Positions 1 through 11,619 of a stretch of DNA of 64,000 nt are shown here, one piece after another. The stretch spans positions 124,001 through 188,000 of the forward strand of contig JAUPFP010000109.1 in assembly GCA_036925085.1 (NCBI GenBank), read 5' to 3'. Made by a program: the position numbers and the translations under genes. The stretch's first letter is position 1, and every line of letters begins with the position of its first letter. The stretch is from Brachycybe producta (Eukaryota; Arthropoda; Diplopoda; Playtdesmida; Andrognathidae). The notes under the pieces were generated by a model, which saw nothing but the letters and a program-made list of their open reading frames with translations, ran no database searches and was not told the origin of the DNA.

Positions 1-1016
1 AAGTTGAAGTTCAAGTTGAAGTTCAAGTTGAAGTTCAAGTTGAAGTTGAAATTGAAGTTGAAGTTGAAGTCGATGTTGAAGTGGAAGTTGAACTTGAAGT
101 TGAAGTTAAAGTTGAAGTTAAAGTTAATGTTGAAGTTGAAGTTAAAGTAAAAGTTGAAGTTGAAGTTGAAGTTGAAGTAAAAGTTGAAGTTAAAGTTAAT
201 GTTGAAGTTGAAGTTAAAGTAAAAGTTGAAGTTGAAGTTGAAGTTGAAGTTGAATTTGAAGTTGACATTGAAATTGATGTTGAAGTTGAAGTTGAAGTTG
301 AAGTTGAATTTGAAGTTGACGTTGAAGTTGAAGTTGAAGTTTAAGTTTAAGTTGAAGTTGAAGTTGAAGTTGAAGTTGAAGTTGAAGTTGAAGTTGAAGT
401 TGAAGTTGAAGTTGAAGTTGAAGTTGAAGTTGAAGTTGAAGTTGAAGTTGAAGTTGAAGTTGAAGTTGAAGTTGAAGTTGAAGTTGAAGTTGAAGTTGAA
501 GTTGAAGTTGATGTTGAAGTTGAAGTTAAAGTTGAAGTTATTGTTGAAGTTGAAGTTAAAGTAAAAGTTGAAGTTAAAGTAAAAGTTGAAGTTGAAGTTG
601 AAGTTGAAGTTGAAGTTGAAGTTGAAGTTGAAGTTGAAGTTGAAGTTGAAGTTGAAGTTTAAGTTGAAGTTGAAGTTGAAGTTGAAGTTGAAGTTGAAGT
701 TAATGTTGAAGTTGAAGTTAAAATTGAAGTTGAAGTTAAAGTTTTGGTGGAAGTTAATGTCGAAGTTGAAGTTGAATTTGAAGTAGAAGTTGAAGTTGAA
801 GTTGAAGTTGAAGTTGAAGTTGAAGTTGAAGTTGATGTTGAAGTTGAAGTTAAAGTTGAAGTTATTGTTGAAGTTGAAGATAAAGTAAAAGTTGAAGTTA
901 AAGTAAAAGTTGAAGTTGAAGTTGAAGTTGAAGTTGAAGTTGAAGTTGAAGTTGAAGTTGAAGTTGAAGTTAAAATTGAAGTTAAAGTTAATGTTGAAGT
1001 TGGAGTTGAAGTTGAA

Positions 1017-1039
1017 GTTAATGATAAATTGAAATTAAC
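1017..1039. repeat. Satellite dyad box GTTAAT-N11-ATTAAC, representative copy
   Basis: This AT-rich 23-bp box has perfect 6-bp inverted arms (GTTAAT and ATTAAC) around an 11-bp centre. It recurs about 55 times by eye, for example near 2047, 3351, 5337, 6608, 7627, 9015, 9966, 22406, 28437, 29391, 32760, 38054, 43107, 51198, 56259, 60016 and 63689. Copies near 23711 and 26279 carry one substitution in the centre. Because 23 is not a multiple of six, each box shifts the hexamer phase by one base, turning a Glu-Val frame into a Lys-Leu frame. Whether a protein binds it is unknown; its constancy is what stands out. Confidence 0.85.
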
Positions 1040-1225
1040 ATTGAAGTTGAAGTTGAAGTTGAAGTTGAAGTTGAAGTTGAAGTTAAAGTTAAAGTCGAAG
1101 TCGATGTTGAAGTGGAAGTTGAACTTGAAGTTGAAGTTTAAGTTGAAGTTAAAGTTAATGTTGAAGTTGAAGTTGAAGTTGAAGTTGAAGTTGAAGTTGA
1201 AGTTGAAGTTGAAGTTGAAGTTGAA

Positions 1226-1590
1226 GTTCAAGTTGAAGTTCAAGTTGAAGATCAAGTTGAAGTTCAAGTTGAAGTTCAAGTTGAAGTTCAAGTTGAAGTT
1301 GAAATTGAAGTTGAAGTTGAAGTCGATGTTGAAGTGGAAGTTGAACTTGAAGTTGAAGTTAAAGTTGAAGTTAAAGTTAATGTTGAAGTTGAAGTTAAAG
1401 TAAAAGTTGAAGTTGAAGTTGAAGTTGAAGTAAAAGTTGAAGTTAAAGTTAATGTTGAAGTTGAAGTTAAAGTAAAAGTTGAAGTTGAAGTTGAAGTTGA
1501 AGTTGAATTTGAAGTTGACATTGAAATTGATGTTGAAGTTGAAGTTGAAGTTGAAGTTGAATTTGAAGTTGACGTTGAAGTTGAAGTTGA
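1226..1590. repeat. Satellite composite module A, representative copy
   Basis: The module reads in order: a block alternating CAAGTT with GAAGTT; a GAAATT hexamer; GAAGTCGATG with GAAGTGGAAG and GAACTTG; two AAAGTTAATG segments with AAAGTAAAAG; GAATTTGAAG with GACATTGAAATTG; and finally GAATTTGAAG with GACGTTG. The core recurs nearly unchanged, starting near 35, 1288, 2348, 3619, 5625, 10247, 22695, 23984, 25267, 26556, 29673, 33030, 34402, 38317, 39689, 56677, 59318 and 62444. The copy near 4583 lacks the CAAGTT block, and the copy near 6878 is shortened in the middle. The copy at 62444 carries an internal 84-bp expansion. Spacing is irregular, from about 1 to 4 kb within clusters, so this is a module within larger repeats and not a simple monomer. 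Confidence 0.85.
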
Positions 1591-1749
1591 AGTTTAAGTT
1601 TAAGTTGAAGTTGAAGTTGAAGTTGAAGTTGAAGTTGAAGTTGAAGTTGAAGTTGAAGTTGAAGTTGAAGTTGAAGTTGAAGTTGAAGTTGAAGTTGAAG
1701 TTGAAGTTGAAGTTGAAGTTGAAGTTGAAGTTGAAGTTGAAGTTGAAGT

Positions 1750-4700
1750 TGAAGTTGAAGTTGAAGTTGAAATTGAAGTTGAAGCTGAAGTTGAAGTTAA
1801 AGTTGAAGTCGAAGTCGATGTTGAAGTGGAAGTTGAAGTTGATTTTGAAGTTGAAGTTGAAGTTGAAGTTGAAGTTGAAGTTGAAGTTGAAGTTGAAGTT
1901 GAAGTTGAAGTTGAAGTTGAAGTTGAAGTTGAAGTTGAAGTTGAAGTTAAAGTTGAAGTTGAAGTTAAAGTGAAAATGAAGTTGAAGTTGAAGTTGAAGT
2001 TGAAGTTGAAGTTGAAGTTAATGTTGAAGTTGGAGTTGAAGTTGAAGTTAATGATAAATTGAAATTAACATTGAAGTTGAAGTTGAAGTTGAAGTTGAAG
2101 TTGAAGTTGAAGTTGAAGTTGAAGTTGAAGTTAAAGTTAAAGTCGAAGTCGATGTTGAAGTGGAAGTTGAACTTGAAGTTGAAGTTTAAGTTGAAGTTAA
2201 AGTTAATGTTGAAGTTGAAGTTGAAGTTGAAGTTGAAGTTGAAGTTGAAGTTGAAGTTGAAGTTGAAGTTGAAGTTGAAGTTGAAGTTCAAGTTCAAGTT
2301 CAAGTTGAAGTTCAAGTTGAAGTTCAAGTTGAAGTTCAAGTTGAAGTTCAAGTTGAAGTTGAAATTGAAGTTGAAGTTGAAGTCGATGTTGAAGTGGAAG
2401 TTGAACTTGAAGTTGAAGTTAAAGTTGAAGTTAAAGTTAATGTTGAAGTTGAAGTTAAAGTAAAAGTTGAAGTTGAAGTTGAAGTTGAAGTAAAAGTTGA
2501 AGTTAAAGTTAATGTTGAAGTTGAAGTTAAAGTAAAAGTTGAAGTTGAAGTTGAAGTTGAAGTTGAATTTGAAGTTGACATTGAAATTGATGTTGAAGTT
2601 GAAGTTGAAGTTGAAGTTGAATTTGAAGTTGACGTTGAAGTTGAAGTTGAAGTTGAAGTTTAAGTTGAAGTTGAAGTTGAAGTTGAAGTTGAAGTTGAAG
2701 TTGATGTTGAAGTTGAAGTTAAAATTGAAGTTGAAGTTAAAGTTTTGGTGGAAGTTAATGTCGAAGTTGAAGTTGAATTTGAAGTAGAAGTTGAAGTTGA
2801 AGTTGAAGTTGAAGTTGAAGTTGAAGTTGAAGTTGAAGTTGAAGTTGAAGTTGATGTTGAAGTTGAAGTTAAAGTTGAAGTTATTGTTGAAGTTGAAGTT
2901 AAAGTAAAAGTTGAAGTTAAAGTAAAAGTTGAAGTTGAAGTTGAAGTTGAAGTTGAAGTTGAAGTTGAAGTTGAAGTTGAAGTTGAAGTTGAAGTTGAAG
3001 TTGAAGTTGAAGTTGAAGTTGAAGTTGAAGTTGAAGTTAATGTTGAAGTTGAAGTTAAAATTGAAGTTGAAGTTAAAGTTTTGGTGGAAGTTAATGTCGA
3101 AGTTGAAGTTGAATTTGAAGTAGAAGTTGAAGTTGAAGTTGAAGTTGAAGTTGAAGTTGAAGTTGATGTTGAAGTTGAAGTTAAAGTTGAAGTTATTGTT
3201 GAAGTTGAAGTTAAAGTAAAAGTTGAAGTTAAAGTAAAAGTTGAAGTTGAAGTTGAAGTTGAAGTTGAAGTTGAAGTTGAAGTTGAAGTTGAAGTTGAAG
3301 TTAAAATTGAAGTTAAAGTTAATGTTGAAGTTGGAGTTGAAGTTGAAGTTAATGATAAATTGAAATTAACATTGAAGTTGAAGTTGAAGTTGAAGTTGAA
3401 GTTGAAGTTGAAGTTGAAGTTAAAGTTAAAGTCGAAGTCGATGTTGAAGTGGAAGTTGAACTTGAAGTTGAAGTTGAAGTTGAAGTTAAAGTTAATGTTG
3501 AAGTTGAAGTTGAAGTTGAAGTTGAAGTTGAAGTTGAAGTTGAAGTTGAAGTTGAAGTTCAAGTTGAAGTTCAAGTTGAAGTTCAAGTTGAAGTTCAAGT
3601 TGAAGTTCAAGTTGAAGTTCAAGTTGAAGTTGAAATTGAAGTTGAAGTTGAAGTCGATGTTGAAGTGGAAGTTGAACTTGAAGTTGAAGTTAAAGTTGAA
3701 GTTAAAGTTAATGTTGAAGTTGAAGTTAAAGTAAAAGTTGAAGTTGAAGTTGAAGTTGAAGTAAAAGTTGAAGTTAAAGTTAATGTTGAAGTTGAAGTTA
3801 AAGTAAAAGTTGAAGTTGAAGTTGAAGTTGAAGTTGAATTTGAAGTTGACATTGAAATTGATGTTGAAGTTGAAGTTGAAGTTGAAGTTGAATTTGAAGT
3901 TGACGTTGAAGTTGAAGTTTAAGTTGAAGTTGAAGTTGAAGTTGAAGTTGAAGTTGAAGTTGAAGTTGAAGTTGAAGTTGAAGTTGAAGTTGAAGTTGAA
4001 GTTGAAGTTGAAGTTGAAGTTAAAGTTTAAGTTGAAGTTGAAGTTGAAATTGAAGTTGAAGCTGAAGTTGAAGTTAAAGTTGAAGTCGAAGACGATGTTG
4101 AAGTGGAAGTTGAAGTTGATTTTGAAGTTGAAGTTGAAGTTGAAGTTGAAGTTGAAGTTGAAGTTGAAGTTGAAGTTGAAGTTGAAGTTGAAGTTGAAGT
4201 TGAAGTTGAAGTTGAAGTTGAAGTTGAAGTTGAAGTTGAAGTTGAAGTTGAAGTTAAAGTTGAAGTTGAAGTTAAAGTGAAAATGAAGTTGAAGTTGAAG
4301 TTGAAGTTGAAGTTGAAGTTGAAGTTAATGTTGAAGTTGGAGTTGAATTTGAAGTAGAAGTTGAAGTTGAAGTTGAAGTTGAAGTTGAAGTTGAAGTTGA
4401 AGTTGATGTTGAAGTTGAAGTTAAAGTTGAAGTTATTGTTGAAGTTGAAGTTAAAGTAAAAGTTGAAGTTAAAGTAAAAGTTGAAGTTGAAGTTGAAGTT
4501 GAAGTTGAAGTTGAAGTTGAAGTTGAAGTTGAAGTTAAAATTGAAGTTAAAGTTAATGTTGAAGTTGGAGTTGAAGTTGAAGTTAATGATAAATTGAAAT
4601 TAACATTGAAGTTGAAGTCGAAGTCGATGTTGAAGTGGAAGTTGAACTTGAAGTTGAAGTTAAAGTTGAAGTTAAAGTTAATGTTGAAGTTGAAGTTAAA

Positions 4701-7650
4701 GTAAAAGTTGAAGTTGAAGTTGAAGTTGAAGTAAAAGTTGAAGTTAAAGTTAATGTTGAAGTTGAAGTTAAAGTAAAAGTTGAAGTTGAAGTTGAAGTTG
4801 AAGTTGAATTTGAAGTTGACATTGAAATTGATGTTGAAGTTGAAGTTGAAGTTGAAGTTGAATTTGAAGTTGACGTTGAAGTTGAAGTTGAAATTGAAGT
4901 TGAAGTTGAAGTTGAAGTTGAAGTTGAAGTTGAAGTTGAAGTTGAAGTTGAAGTTGAAGTTGAAGTTGAAGTTGAAGTTGAAGTTGAAGTTGAAGTTGAA
5001 GTTGAAGTTGAAGTTGAAGTTGAAGTTGAAGTTAAAGTTGAAGTTGAAGTTGAAGTTGAAATTGAAGTTGAAGCTGAAGTTGAAGTTAAAGTTGAAGTCG
5101 AAGTCGATGTTGAAGTGGAAGTTGAAGTTGATTTTGAAGTTGAAGTTGAAGTTGAAGTTGAAGTTGAAGTTGAAGTTGAAGTTGAAGTTGAAGTTGAAGT
5201 TGAAGTTGAAGTTGAAGTTGAAGTTGAAGTTGAAGTTAAAGTTGAAGTTGAAGTTAAAGTGAAAATGAAGTTGAAGTTGAAGTTGAAGTTGAAGTTGAAG
5301 TTGAAGTTAATGTTGAAGTTGGAGTTGAAGTTGAAGTTAATGATAAATTGAAATTAACATTGAAGTTGAAGTTGAAGTTGAAGTTGAAGTTGAAGTTGAA
5401 GTTGAAGTTGAAGTTGAAGTTAAAGTTAAAGTCGAAGTCGATGTTGAAGTGGAAGTTGAACTTGAAGTTGAAGTTTAAGTTGAAGTTAAAGTTAATGTTG
5501 AAGTTGAAGTTGAAGTTGAAGTTGAAGTTGAAGTTGAAGTTGAAGTTGAAGTTGAAGTTGAAGTTCAAGTTGAAGTTCAAGTTGAAGTTCAAGTTGAAGT
5601 TCAAGTTGAAGTTCAAGTTGAAGTTCAAGTTGAAGTTGAAATTGAAGTTGAAGTTGAAGTCGATGTTGAAGTGGAAGTTGAACTTGAAGTTGAAGTTAAA
5701 GTTGAAGTTAAAGTTAATGTTGAAGTTGAAGTTAAAGTAAAAGTTGAAGTTGAAGTTGAAGTTGAAGTAAAAGTTGAAGTTAAAGTTAATGTTGAAGTTG
5801 AAGTTAAAGTAAAAGTTGAAGTTGAAGTTGAAGTTGAAGTTGAATTTGAAGTTGACATTGAAATTGATGTTGAAGTTGAAGTTGAAGTTGAAGTTGAATT
5901 TGAAGTTGACGTTGAAGTTGAAGTTGAAGTTGAAGTTTAAGTTGAAGTTGAAGTTGAAGTTGAAGTTGAAGTTGAAGTTGATGTTGAAGTTGAAGTTAAA
6001 ATTGAAGTTGAAGTTAAAGTTTTGGTGGAAGTTAATGTCGAAGTTGAAGTTGAATTTGAAGTAGAAGTTGAAGTTGAAGTTGAAGTTGAAGTTGAAGTTG
6101 AAGTTGAAGTTGAAGTTGAAGTTGAAGTTGATGTTGAAGTTGAAGTTAAAGTTGAAGTTATTGTTGAAGTTGAAGTTAAAGTAAAAGTTGAAGTTAAAGT
6201 AAAAGTTGAAGTTGAAGTTGAAGTTGAAGTTGAAGTTGAAGTTGAAGTTGAAGTTGAAGTTGAAGTTGAAGTTGAAGTTGAAGTTGAAGTTGAAGTTGAA
6301 GTTGAAGTTGAAGTTAATGTTGAAGTTGAAGTTAAAATTGAAGTTGAAGTTAAAGTTTTGGTGGAAGTTAATGTCGAAGTTGAAGTTGAATTTGAAGTAG
6401 AAGTTGAAGTTGAAGTTGAAGTTGAAGTTGAAGTTGAAGTTGAAGTTGATGTTGAAGTTGAAGTTAAAGTTGAAGTTATTGTTGAAGTTGAAGTTAAAGT
6501 AAAAGTTGAAGTTGAAGTTGAAGTTGAAGTTGAAGTTGAAGTTGAAGTTGAAGTTGAAGTTAAAATTGAAGTTAAAGTTAATGTTGAAGTTGGAGTTGAA
6601 GTTGAAGTTAATGATAAATTGAAATTAACATTGAAGTTGAAGTTGAAGTTGAAGTTGAAGTTGAAGTTGAAGTTGAAGTTAAAGTTAAAGTCGAAGTCGA
6701 TGTTGAAGTGGAAGTTGAACTTGAAGTTGAAGTTGAAGTTGAAGTTAAAGTTAATGTTGAAGTTGAAGTTGAAGTTGAAGTTGAAGTTGAAGTTGAAGTT
6801 GAAGTTGAAGTTGAAGTTGAAGTTGAAGTTCAAGTTGAAGTTCAAGTTGAAGTTCAAGTTGAAGTTCAAGTTGAAGTTCAAGTTGAAGTTGAAATTGAAG
6901 TTGAAGTTGAAGTTGAAGTTGAAGTTAATGTTGAAGTTGAAGTTAAAGTAAAAGTTGAAGTTGAAGTTGAAGTTGAAGTAAAAGTTGAAGTTAAAGTTAA
7001 TGTTGAAGTTGAAGTTAAAGTAAAAGTTGAAGTTGAAGTTGAAGTTGAAGTTGAATTTGAAGTTGACATTGAAATTGATGTTGAAGTTGAAGTTGAAGTT
7101 GACATTGAAGTTGAAGTTGAAGTTGAAGTTTAAGTTGAAGTTGAAGTTGAAGTTGAAGTTGAAGTTGAAGTTGAAGTTGAAGTTGAAGTTGAAGTTGAAG
7201 TTGAAGTTGAAGTTGAAGTTGAAGTTGAAGTTGAAGTTGAAGTTGAAGTTGAAGTTGAAGTTGAAGTTGAAGTTAAAGTTTAAGTTGAAGTTGAAGTTGA
7301 AATTGAAGTTGAAGCTGAAGTTGAAGTTAAAGTTGAAGTCGAAGTCGATGTTGAAGTGGAAGTTGAAGTTGATTTTGAAGTTGAAGTTGAAGTTGAAGTT
7401 GAAGTTGAAGTTGAAGTTGAAGTTGAAGTTGAAGTTGAAGTTGAAGTTGAAGTTGAAGTTGAAGTTGAAGTTGAAGTTGAAGTTGAAGTTGAAGTTGAAG
7501 TTGAAGTTGAAGTTGAAGTTGAAGTTAAAGTTGAAGTTGAAGTTAAAGTGAAAATGAAGTTGAAGTTGAAGTTGAAGTTGAAGTTGAAGTTGAAGTTAAT
7601 GTTGAAGTTGGAGTTGAAGTTGAAGTTAATGATAAATTGAAATTAACATT
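1750..7650. repeat. Tandem higher-order repeat, unit about 3.28 kb, two copies
   Basis: The variant-hexamer pattern from about 1.8 to 5.1 kb is repeated from about 5.1 to 7.6 kb. Matching landmarks give offsets of 3289 bp (around 1965 and 5254), 3277 bp (2348 and 5625, 2745 and 6022, 2929 and 6206), 3259 bp (3449 and 6708) and about 3217 to 3253 bp near the end. The offsets drift mostly in multiples of six, as expected from gain or loss of whole hexamers after duplication. The second copy is also missing part of a module A near 6.9 kb. Confidence 0.75.
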
Positions 7651-8243
7651 GAAGTTGAAGTTGAAGTTGAAGTTGAAGTTGAAGTTGAAGTTGAAGTCAA
7701 AGTGGAAGTGGAAGTGGAAGTAGAAGTGGTAGTTGAAGTTGAAGTTGAAGTTAAAGTTGAAATTAAAGTTAAGGTTAAAGTGGAATTTGAATTTGAAGTT
7801 GAAGTTGAATTTGAAGTTGTAGTTGAATTTGAAGTTGAAGTTTTAGTTAAAGTTGAAGTTAATGTTGAAGTTAATGTTGAAGTTGAAATTGAAGTTAAAA
7901 TTAAAGTTAAAGGTGAAGTTGATGTTGAAGTTGAAGTTGACGTTGAAGTTGAAGTTGAAGTTGAAGTTGAAGTTGAAGTTGAAGTTGAAGTTGAAGTTGA
8001 AGTTGAAGTTGAAGTTGAAGTTAAAGTTGAAGTTGAAGTTGAAGTTGAAATTGAAGTTGAAGCTGAAGTTGAAGTTAAAGTTGAAGTTGAATTTGCAGTT
8101 GAAGTTGAATTTGAAGTTGAATTTGAAGTTGAAGTTGAAGTTAAAGTTAAAGTCGAAGTCGATGTTGAAGTGGAAGTTGAACTTGAAGTTGAAGTTTAAG
8201 TTGAAGTTAAAGTTAATGTTGAAGTTGAAGTTGAAGTTGAAGT

Positions 8244-9290
8244 TTAAGTTGAAGTTGAAGTTGAAGTTGAAGTTGAAGTTGAAGTTGAAGTTGAAGTTGA
8301 AGTTGAAGTTGAAGTTGAAGTTGAAGTTGAAGTTGAAGTTGAAGTTGAAGTTAAAGTTGAAGTTATTGTTGAAGTTGAAGTTAAAGTAAAAGTTGAAGTT
8401 GAAGTTGAAGTTGAAGTTGAAGTTAAAGTTGAAGTTATTGTTGAAGTTGAAGTTGAAGTTGAACTTGAAGTTGAAGTTAAAATTGAAGTTAAAGTTAATG
8501 TTGAAGTTGAAGTTAAAGTAAAAGTTGAAGTTGAAGTTGAAGTTGAAATTGAAGTTGAAGCTGAAGTTGAAGTTAAAGTTGAATTTGCAGTTGAAGTTGA
8601 ATTTGAAGTTGAATTTGAATTAGAAGTTAAATTTGAATTTGATGTTGATGTTGAAATTGAAGTTGAAGTCAAGTTGAAATTGAAGTTGAAGTTAAAGTTG
8701 AAGTTGAAGTTAATGTTGAAGTTGAAGTTAAAGTTAAAGGTGAAGTTGAAGTTGAAGTTGAAGTTGAAGTTAAGTTTTGGTGGAAGTTAATGTCGAAGTT
8801 GAAGTTGAATTTGAAGTAGAAGTTGAAGTTGCAGTTGAAGTTGAAGTTGAAGTTGAAGTTAAAGTTGAAGTTGAAGTTGAAGTTGAAGTTAAAGTTGAAG
8901 TTATTGTTGAAGTTGAAGTTAAAGTAAAAGTTGAAGTTGAAGTTGAAGTTGAAGTTGAAGTTGAAGTTGAAGTTGAAGTTAAAATTGAAGTTAAATTTAA
9001 TGTTGAAGTTGAAGTTAATGATAAATTGAAATTAACATTGAAGTTGAAGTTGAAGTTGAAGTTGAAGTTGAAGTTAAAGTTGAAGTCGAAGTCGATGTTG
9101 AAGTGGAAGTTGAACTTGAAGTTGAAGTTAAAGTTGAAGTTAAAGTTAATGTTGAAGTTGAAGTTAAAGTAAAAGTTGAAGTTGAAGTTGAAGTTGAATT
9201 TGAAGTTGAATTTGAAGTTGACGTTCAAGTTGAAGTTGAAGTTGAAGTTAAAGTGAAAGTTAAGTTGAAGTTGAAGTTGAAGTCAAGTTG
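8244..9290. repeat. Satellite segment shared with 27.6-28.7 kb across the retrotransposon
   Basis: The stretch holding landmarks 8770, 8777, 9103 and 9288 recurs at 28191, 28198, 28524 and 28709, a constant offset of 19421 bp. Subtracting the 10,059-bp element and the 4-bp duplicated target leaves about 9.36 kb between the two copies before the insertion. The right-hand relative continues to about 29.3 kb. It shows that both arms belong to one array that was split by the element. Confidence 0.75.
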
Positions 9291-11434
9291 AAGTTGAAGT
9301 TGAAGTCGAAGTTGAAGTTGAAGTTGAAGTTGAAGTTGAAGTTGAAGTTGAAGTTGATTTTGAAGTTGAAGTTGAAGTTGAAGTTGAAGTTGAAGTTGAA
9401 GTTGAAGTTGAAGTTGAAGTTGAAGTTGAATTTGAAGTTGACATTGAAATTGATGTTGAAGTTGAAGTTGAAGTTGAAGTTGAATTTGAAGTTGACGTTG
9501 AAGTTGAAGTTGAAGTTGAAGTTGAAGTTGAAGTTGAAGTTGAAGTTGAAGTTGAAGTTGAAGTTGAAGTTGAAGTTGAAGTTGAAGTTGAAGTTGAAGT
9601 TGAAGTTGAAGTTGAAGTTGAAGTTGAAGTTGAAGTTGAAGTTGAAGTTGAAGTTGAAGTTAAAGTTGAAGTTGAAGTTGAAGTTGAAATTGAAGTTGAA
9701 GCTGAAGTTGAAGTTAAAGTTGAAGTCGAAGTCGATGTTGAAGTGGAAGTTGAAGTTGATTTTGAAGTTGAAGTTGAAGTTGAAGTTGAAGTTGAAGTTG
9801 AAGTTGAAGTTGAAGTTGAAGTTGAAGTTGAAGTTGAAGTTGAAGTTGAAGTTGAAGTTGAAGTTAAAGTTGAAGTTGAAGTTAAAGTGAAAATGAAGTT
9901 GAAGTTGAAGTTGAAGTTGAAGTTGAAGTTGAAGTTAATGTTGAAGTTGGAGTTGAAGTTGAAGTTAATGATAAATTGAAATTAACATTGAAGTTGAAGT
10001 TGAAGTTGAAGTTGAAGTTGAAGTTGAAGTTGAAGTTAAAGTTAAAGTCGAAGTCGATGTTGAAGTGGAAGTTGAACTTGAAGTTGAAGTTTAAGTTGAA
10101 GTTAAAGTTAATGTTGAAGTTGAAGTTGAAGTTGAAGTTGAAGTTGAAGTTGAAGTTGAAGTTGAAGTTGAAGTTGAAGTTGAAGTTGAAGTTGAAGTTG
10201 AAGTTGAAGTTCAAGTTGAAGTTCAAGTTGAAGTTCAAGTTGAAGTTCAAGTTGAAGTTGAAATTGAAGTTGAAGTTGAAGTCGATGTTGAAGTGGAAGT
10301 TGAACTTGAAGTTGAAGTTAAAGTTGAAGTTAAAGTTAATGTTGAAGTTGAAGTTAAAGTAAAAGTTGAAGTTGAAGTTGAAGTTGAAGTAAAAGTTGAA
10401 GTTAAAGTTAATGTTGAAGTTGAAGTTAAAGTAAAAGTTGAAGTTGAAGTTGAAGTTGAAGTTGAATTTGAAGTTGACATTGAAATTGATGTTGAAGTTG
10501 AAGTTGAAGTTGAAGTTGAATTTGAAGTTGACGTTGAAGTTGAAGTTGAAGTTGAAGTTTAAGTTGAAGTTGAAGTTGAAGTTGAAGTTGAAGTTGAAGT
10601 TGATGTTGAAGTTGAAGTTAAAATTGAAGTTGAAGTTAAAGTTTTGGTGGAAGTTAATGTCGAAGTTGAAGTTGAATTTGAAGTAGAAGTTGAAGTTGAA
10701 GTTGAAGTTGAAGTTGAAGTTGAAGTTGAAGTTGATGTTGAAGTTGAAGTTAAAGTTGAAGTTATTGTTGAAGTTGAAGTTAAAGTAAAAGTTGAAGTTA
10801 AAGTAAAAGTTGAAGTTGAAGTTGAAGTTGAAGTTGAAGTTGAAGTTGAAGTTGAAGTTGAAGTTGAAGTTGAAGTTGAAGTTGAAGTTGAAGTTGAAGT
10901 TGAAGTTGAAGTTAATGTTGAAGTTGAAGTTAAAATTGAAGTTGAAGTTAAAGTTTTGGTGGAAGTTAATGTCGAAGTTGAAGTTGAATTTGAAGTAGAA
11001 GTTGAAGTTGAAGTTGAAGTTGAAGTCAAGTTGAAGTTGAAGTTGAAGTTGAAGTCAAAGTGGAAGTGGAAGTGGAAGTAGAAGTGGTAGTTGAAGTTGA
11101 AGTTTAAGTTGAAGTTAAAGTTAATGTTGAAGTTGAAGTTGAAGTTGAAGTTGAAGTTGAAGTTGAAGTTGAAGTTGAAGTTGAAGTTGAAGTTGAAGTT
11201 GAAGTTGAAGTTGAAGTTGAAGTTGAAGTTGAAGTTGAAGTTGAAGTTGAAGTTGAAGTTGAAGTTGAAGTTGAAGTTGAAGTTGAAGTTGAAGTTGAAG
11301 TTGAAGTTGAAGTTGAAGTTAAAGTTGAAGTTGAAGTTGAAGTTGAAATTGAAGTTGAAGCTGAAGTTGAAGTTAAAGTTGAAGTTGAATTTGCAGTTGA
11401 AGTTGAATTTGAAGTTGAATTTGAAGTTGAAGTT

Positions 11435-11438
11435 GAAG
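11435..11438. repeat. Target-site duplication GAAG, left copy
   Basis: GAAG directly precedes the TG of the 5' LTR, and the same four bases follow the CA of the 3' LTR at 21498-21501. In a GAAGTT array a chance match is easy. However, deleting the element plus one GAAG restores a sequence found uninterrupted elsewhere in the array, which supports a true 4-bp duplication. Confidence 0.8.
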
Positions 11439-11577
11439 TGTAACACCCTGTAAATCGTGATCCCGCCAAAACCATAGCCTGGGGGGTAAACAACTCTCAA
11501 CCGTCCCTCCCTCCTCTCTGACTCACCTTTCTGACTCATGCCCAAGTGGCGGATTGATACATAAAGGACCATGGTCA

Positions 11578-11618
11578 CTTGGACCTGGTTACACCTCGCA
11601 GGTGTACACAGGTCCAAG
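11578..11618 (+). promoter_or_regulatory. Long hairpin next to the LTR promoter
   Basis: The arm CTTGGACCTGGTTACACCT (11578-11596) pairs with 11600-11618 around the loop CGC, with only two mismatches over 19 bp. It ends one base before the TATA box. The same structure is in the 3' LTR at 20944-20984. It may be a dyad binding site or cruciform at the promoter; transcripts starting downstream would not include it. Confidence 0.7.
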
Positions 11619-11619
11619 G

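Larger units (their letters stand above)
1..11438. repeat. Hexamer satellite array, left arm, (GAAGTT)n
   Basis: Head-to-tail hexamers GAAGTT (equally TTGAAG) run without a break from the window edge to the 5' LTR, always in the same orientation. The + strand has almost no cytosine. Variant hexamers (AAAGTT, TAAGTT, CAAGTT, GATGTT, GAAATT, GAATTT, GCAGTT, GAAGCT, GAAGTC, GAAGTG) recur in fixed order and define higher-order modules. Five of the six reading frames are open through pure repeat (Glu-Val, Lys-Leu, Asn-Phe, Thr-Ser, Leu-Gln), so long ORFs here are a by-product of the repeat. The array continues past base 1. Function is unknown; long, homogenised, one-orientation satellite of this kind usually forms constitutive heterochromatin, which is inference here. 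Confidence 0.97.

Noticed and set aside
1226..1293. Heat-shock elements in the CAAGTT blocks, by analogy with human satellite III
   Set aside because: HSF sites need GAA and TTC separated by two bases; here GAAGTTC has a spacing of one, and the pure array has GAA in one orientation only.
35..3734. Long ORFs of repeated Glu-Val, Lys-Leu, Asn-Phe or Thr-Ser dipeptides, here and throughout both satellite arms
   Set aside because: They follow automatically from GAAGTT repeats, occur on both strands in overlapping frames, and end only at variant hexamers such as TAAGTT. There is no start context or conservation to support coding.
1..11438. Telomeric repeat
   Set aside because: The unit GAAGTT is not a known telomere motif such as TTAGG or TTAGGG, and the array is interstitial with higher-order structure.
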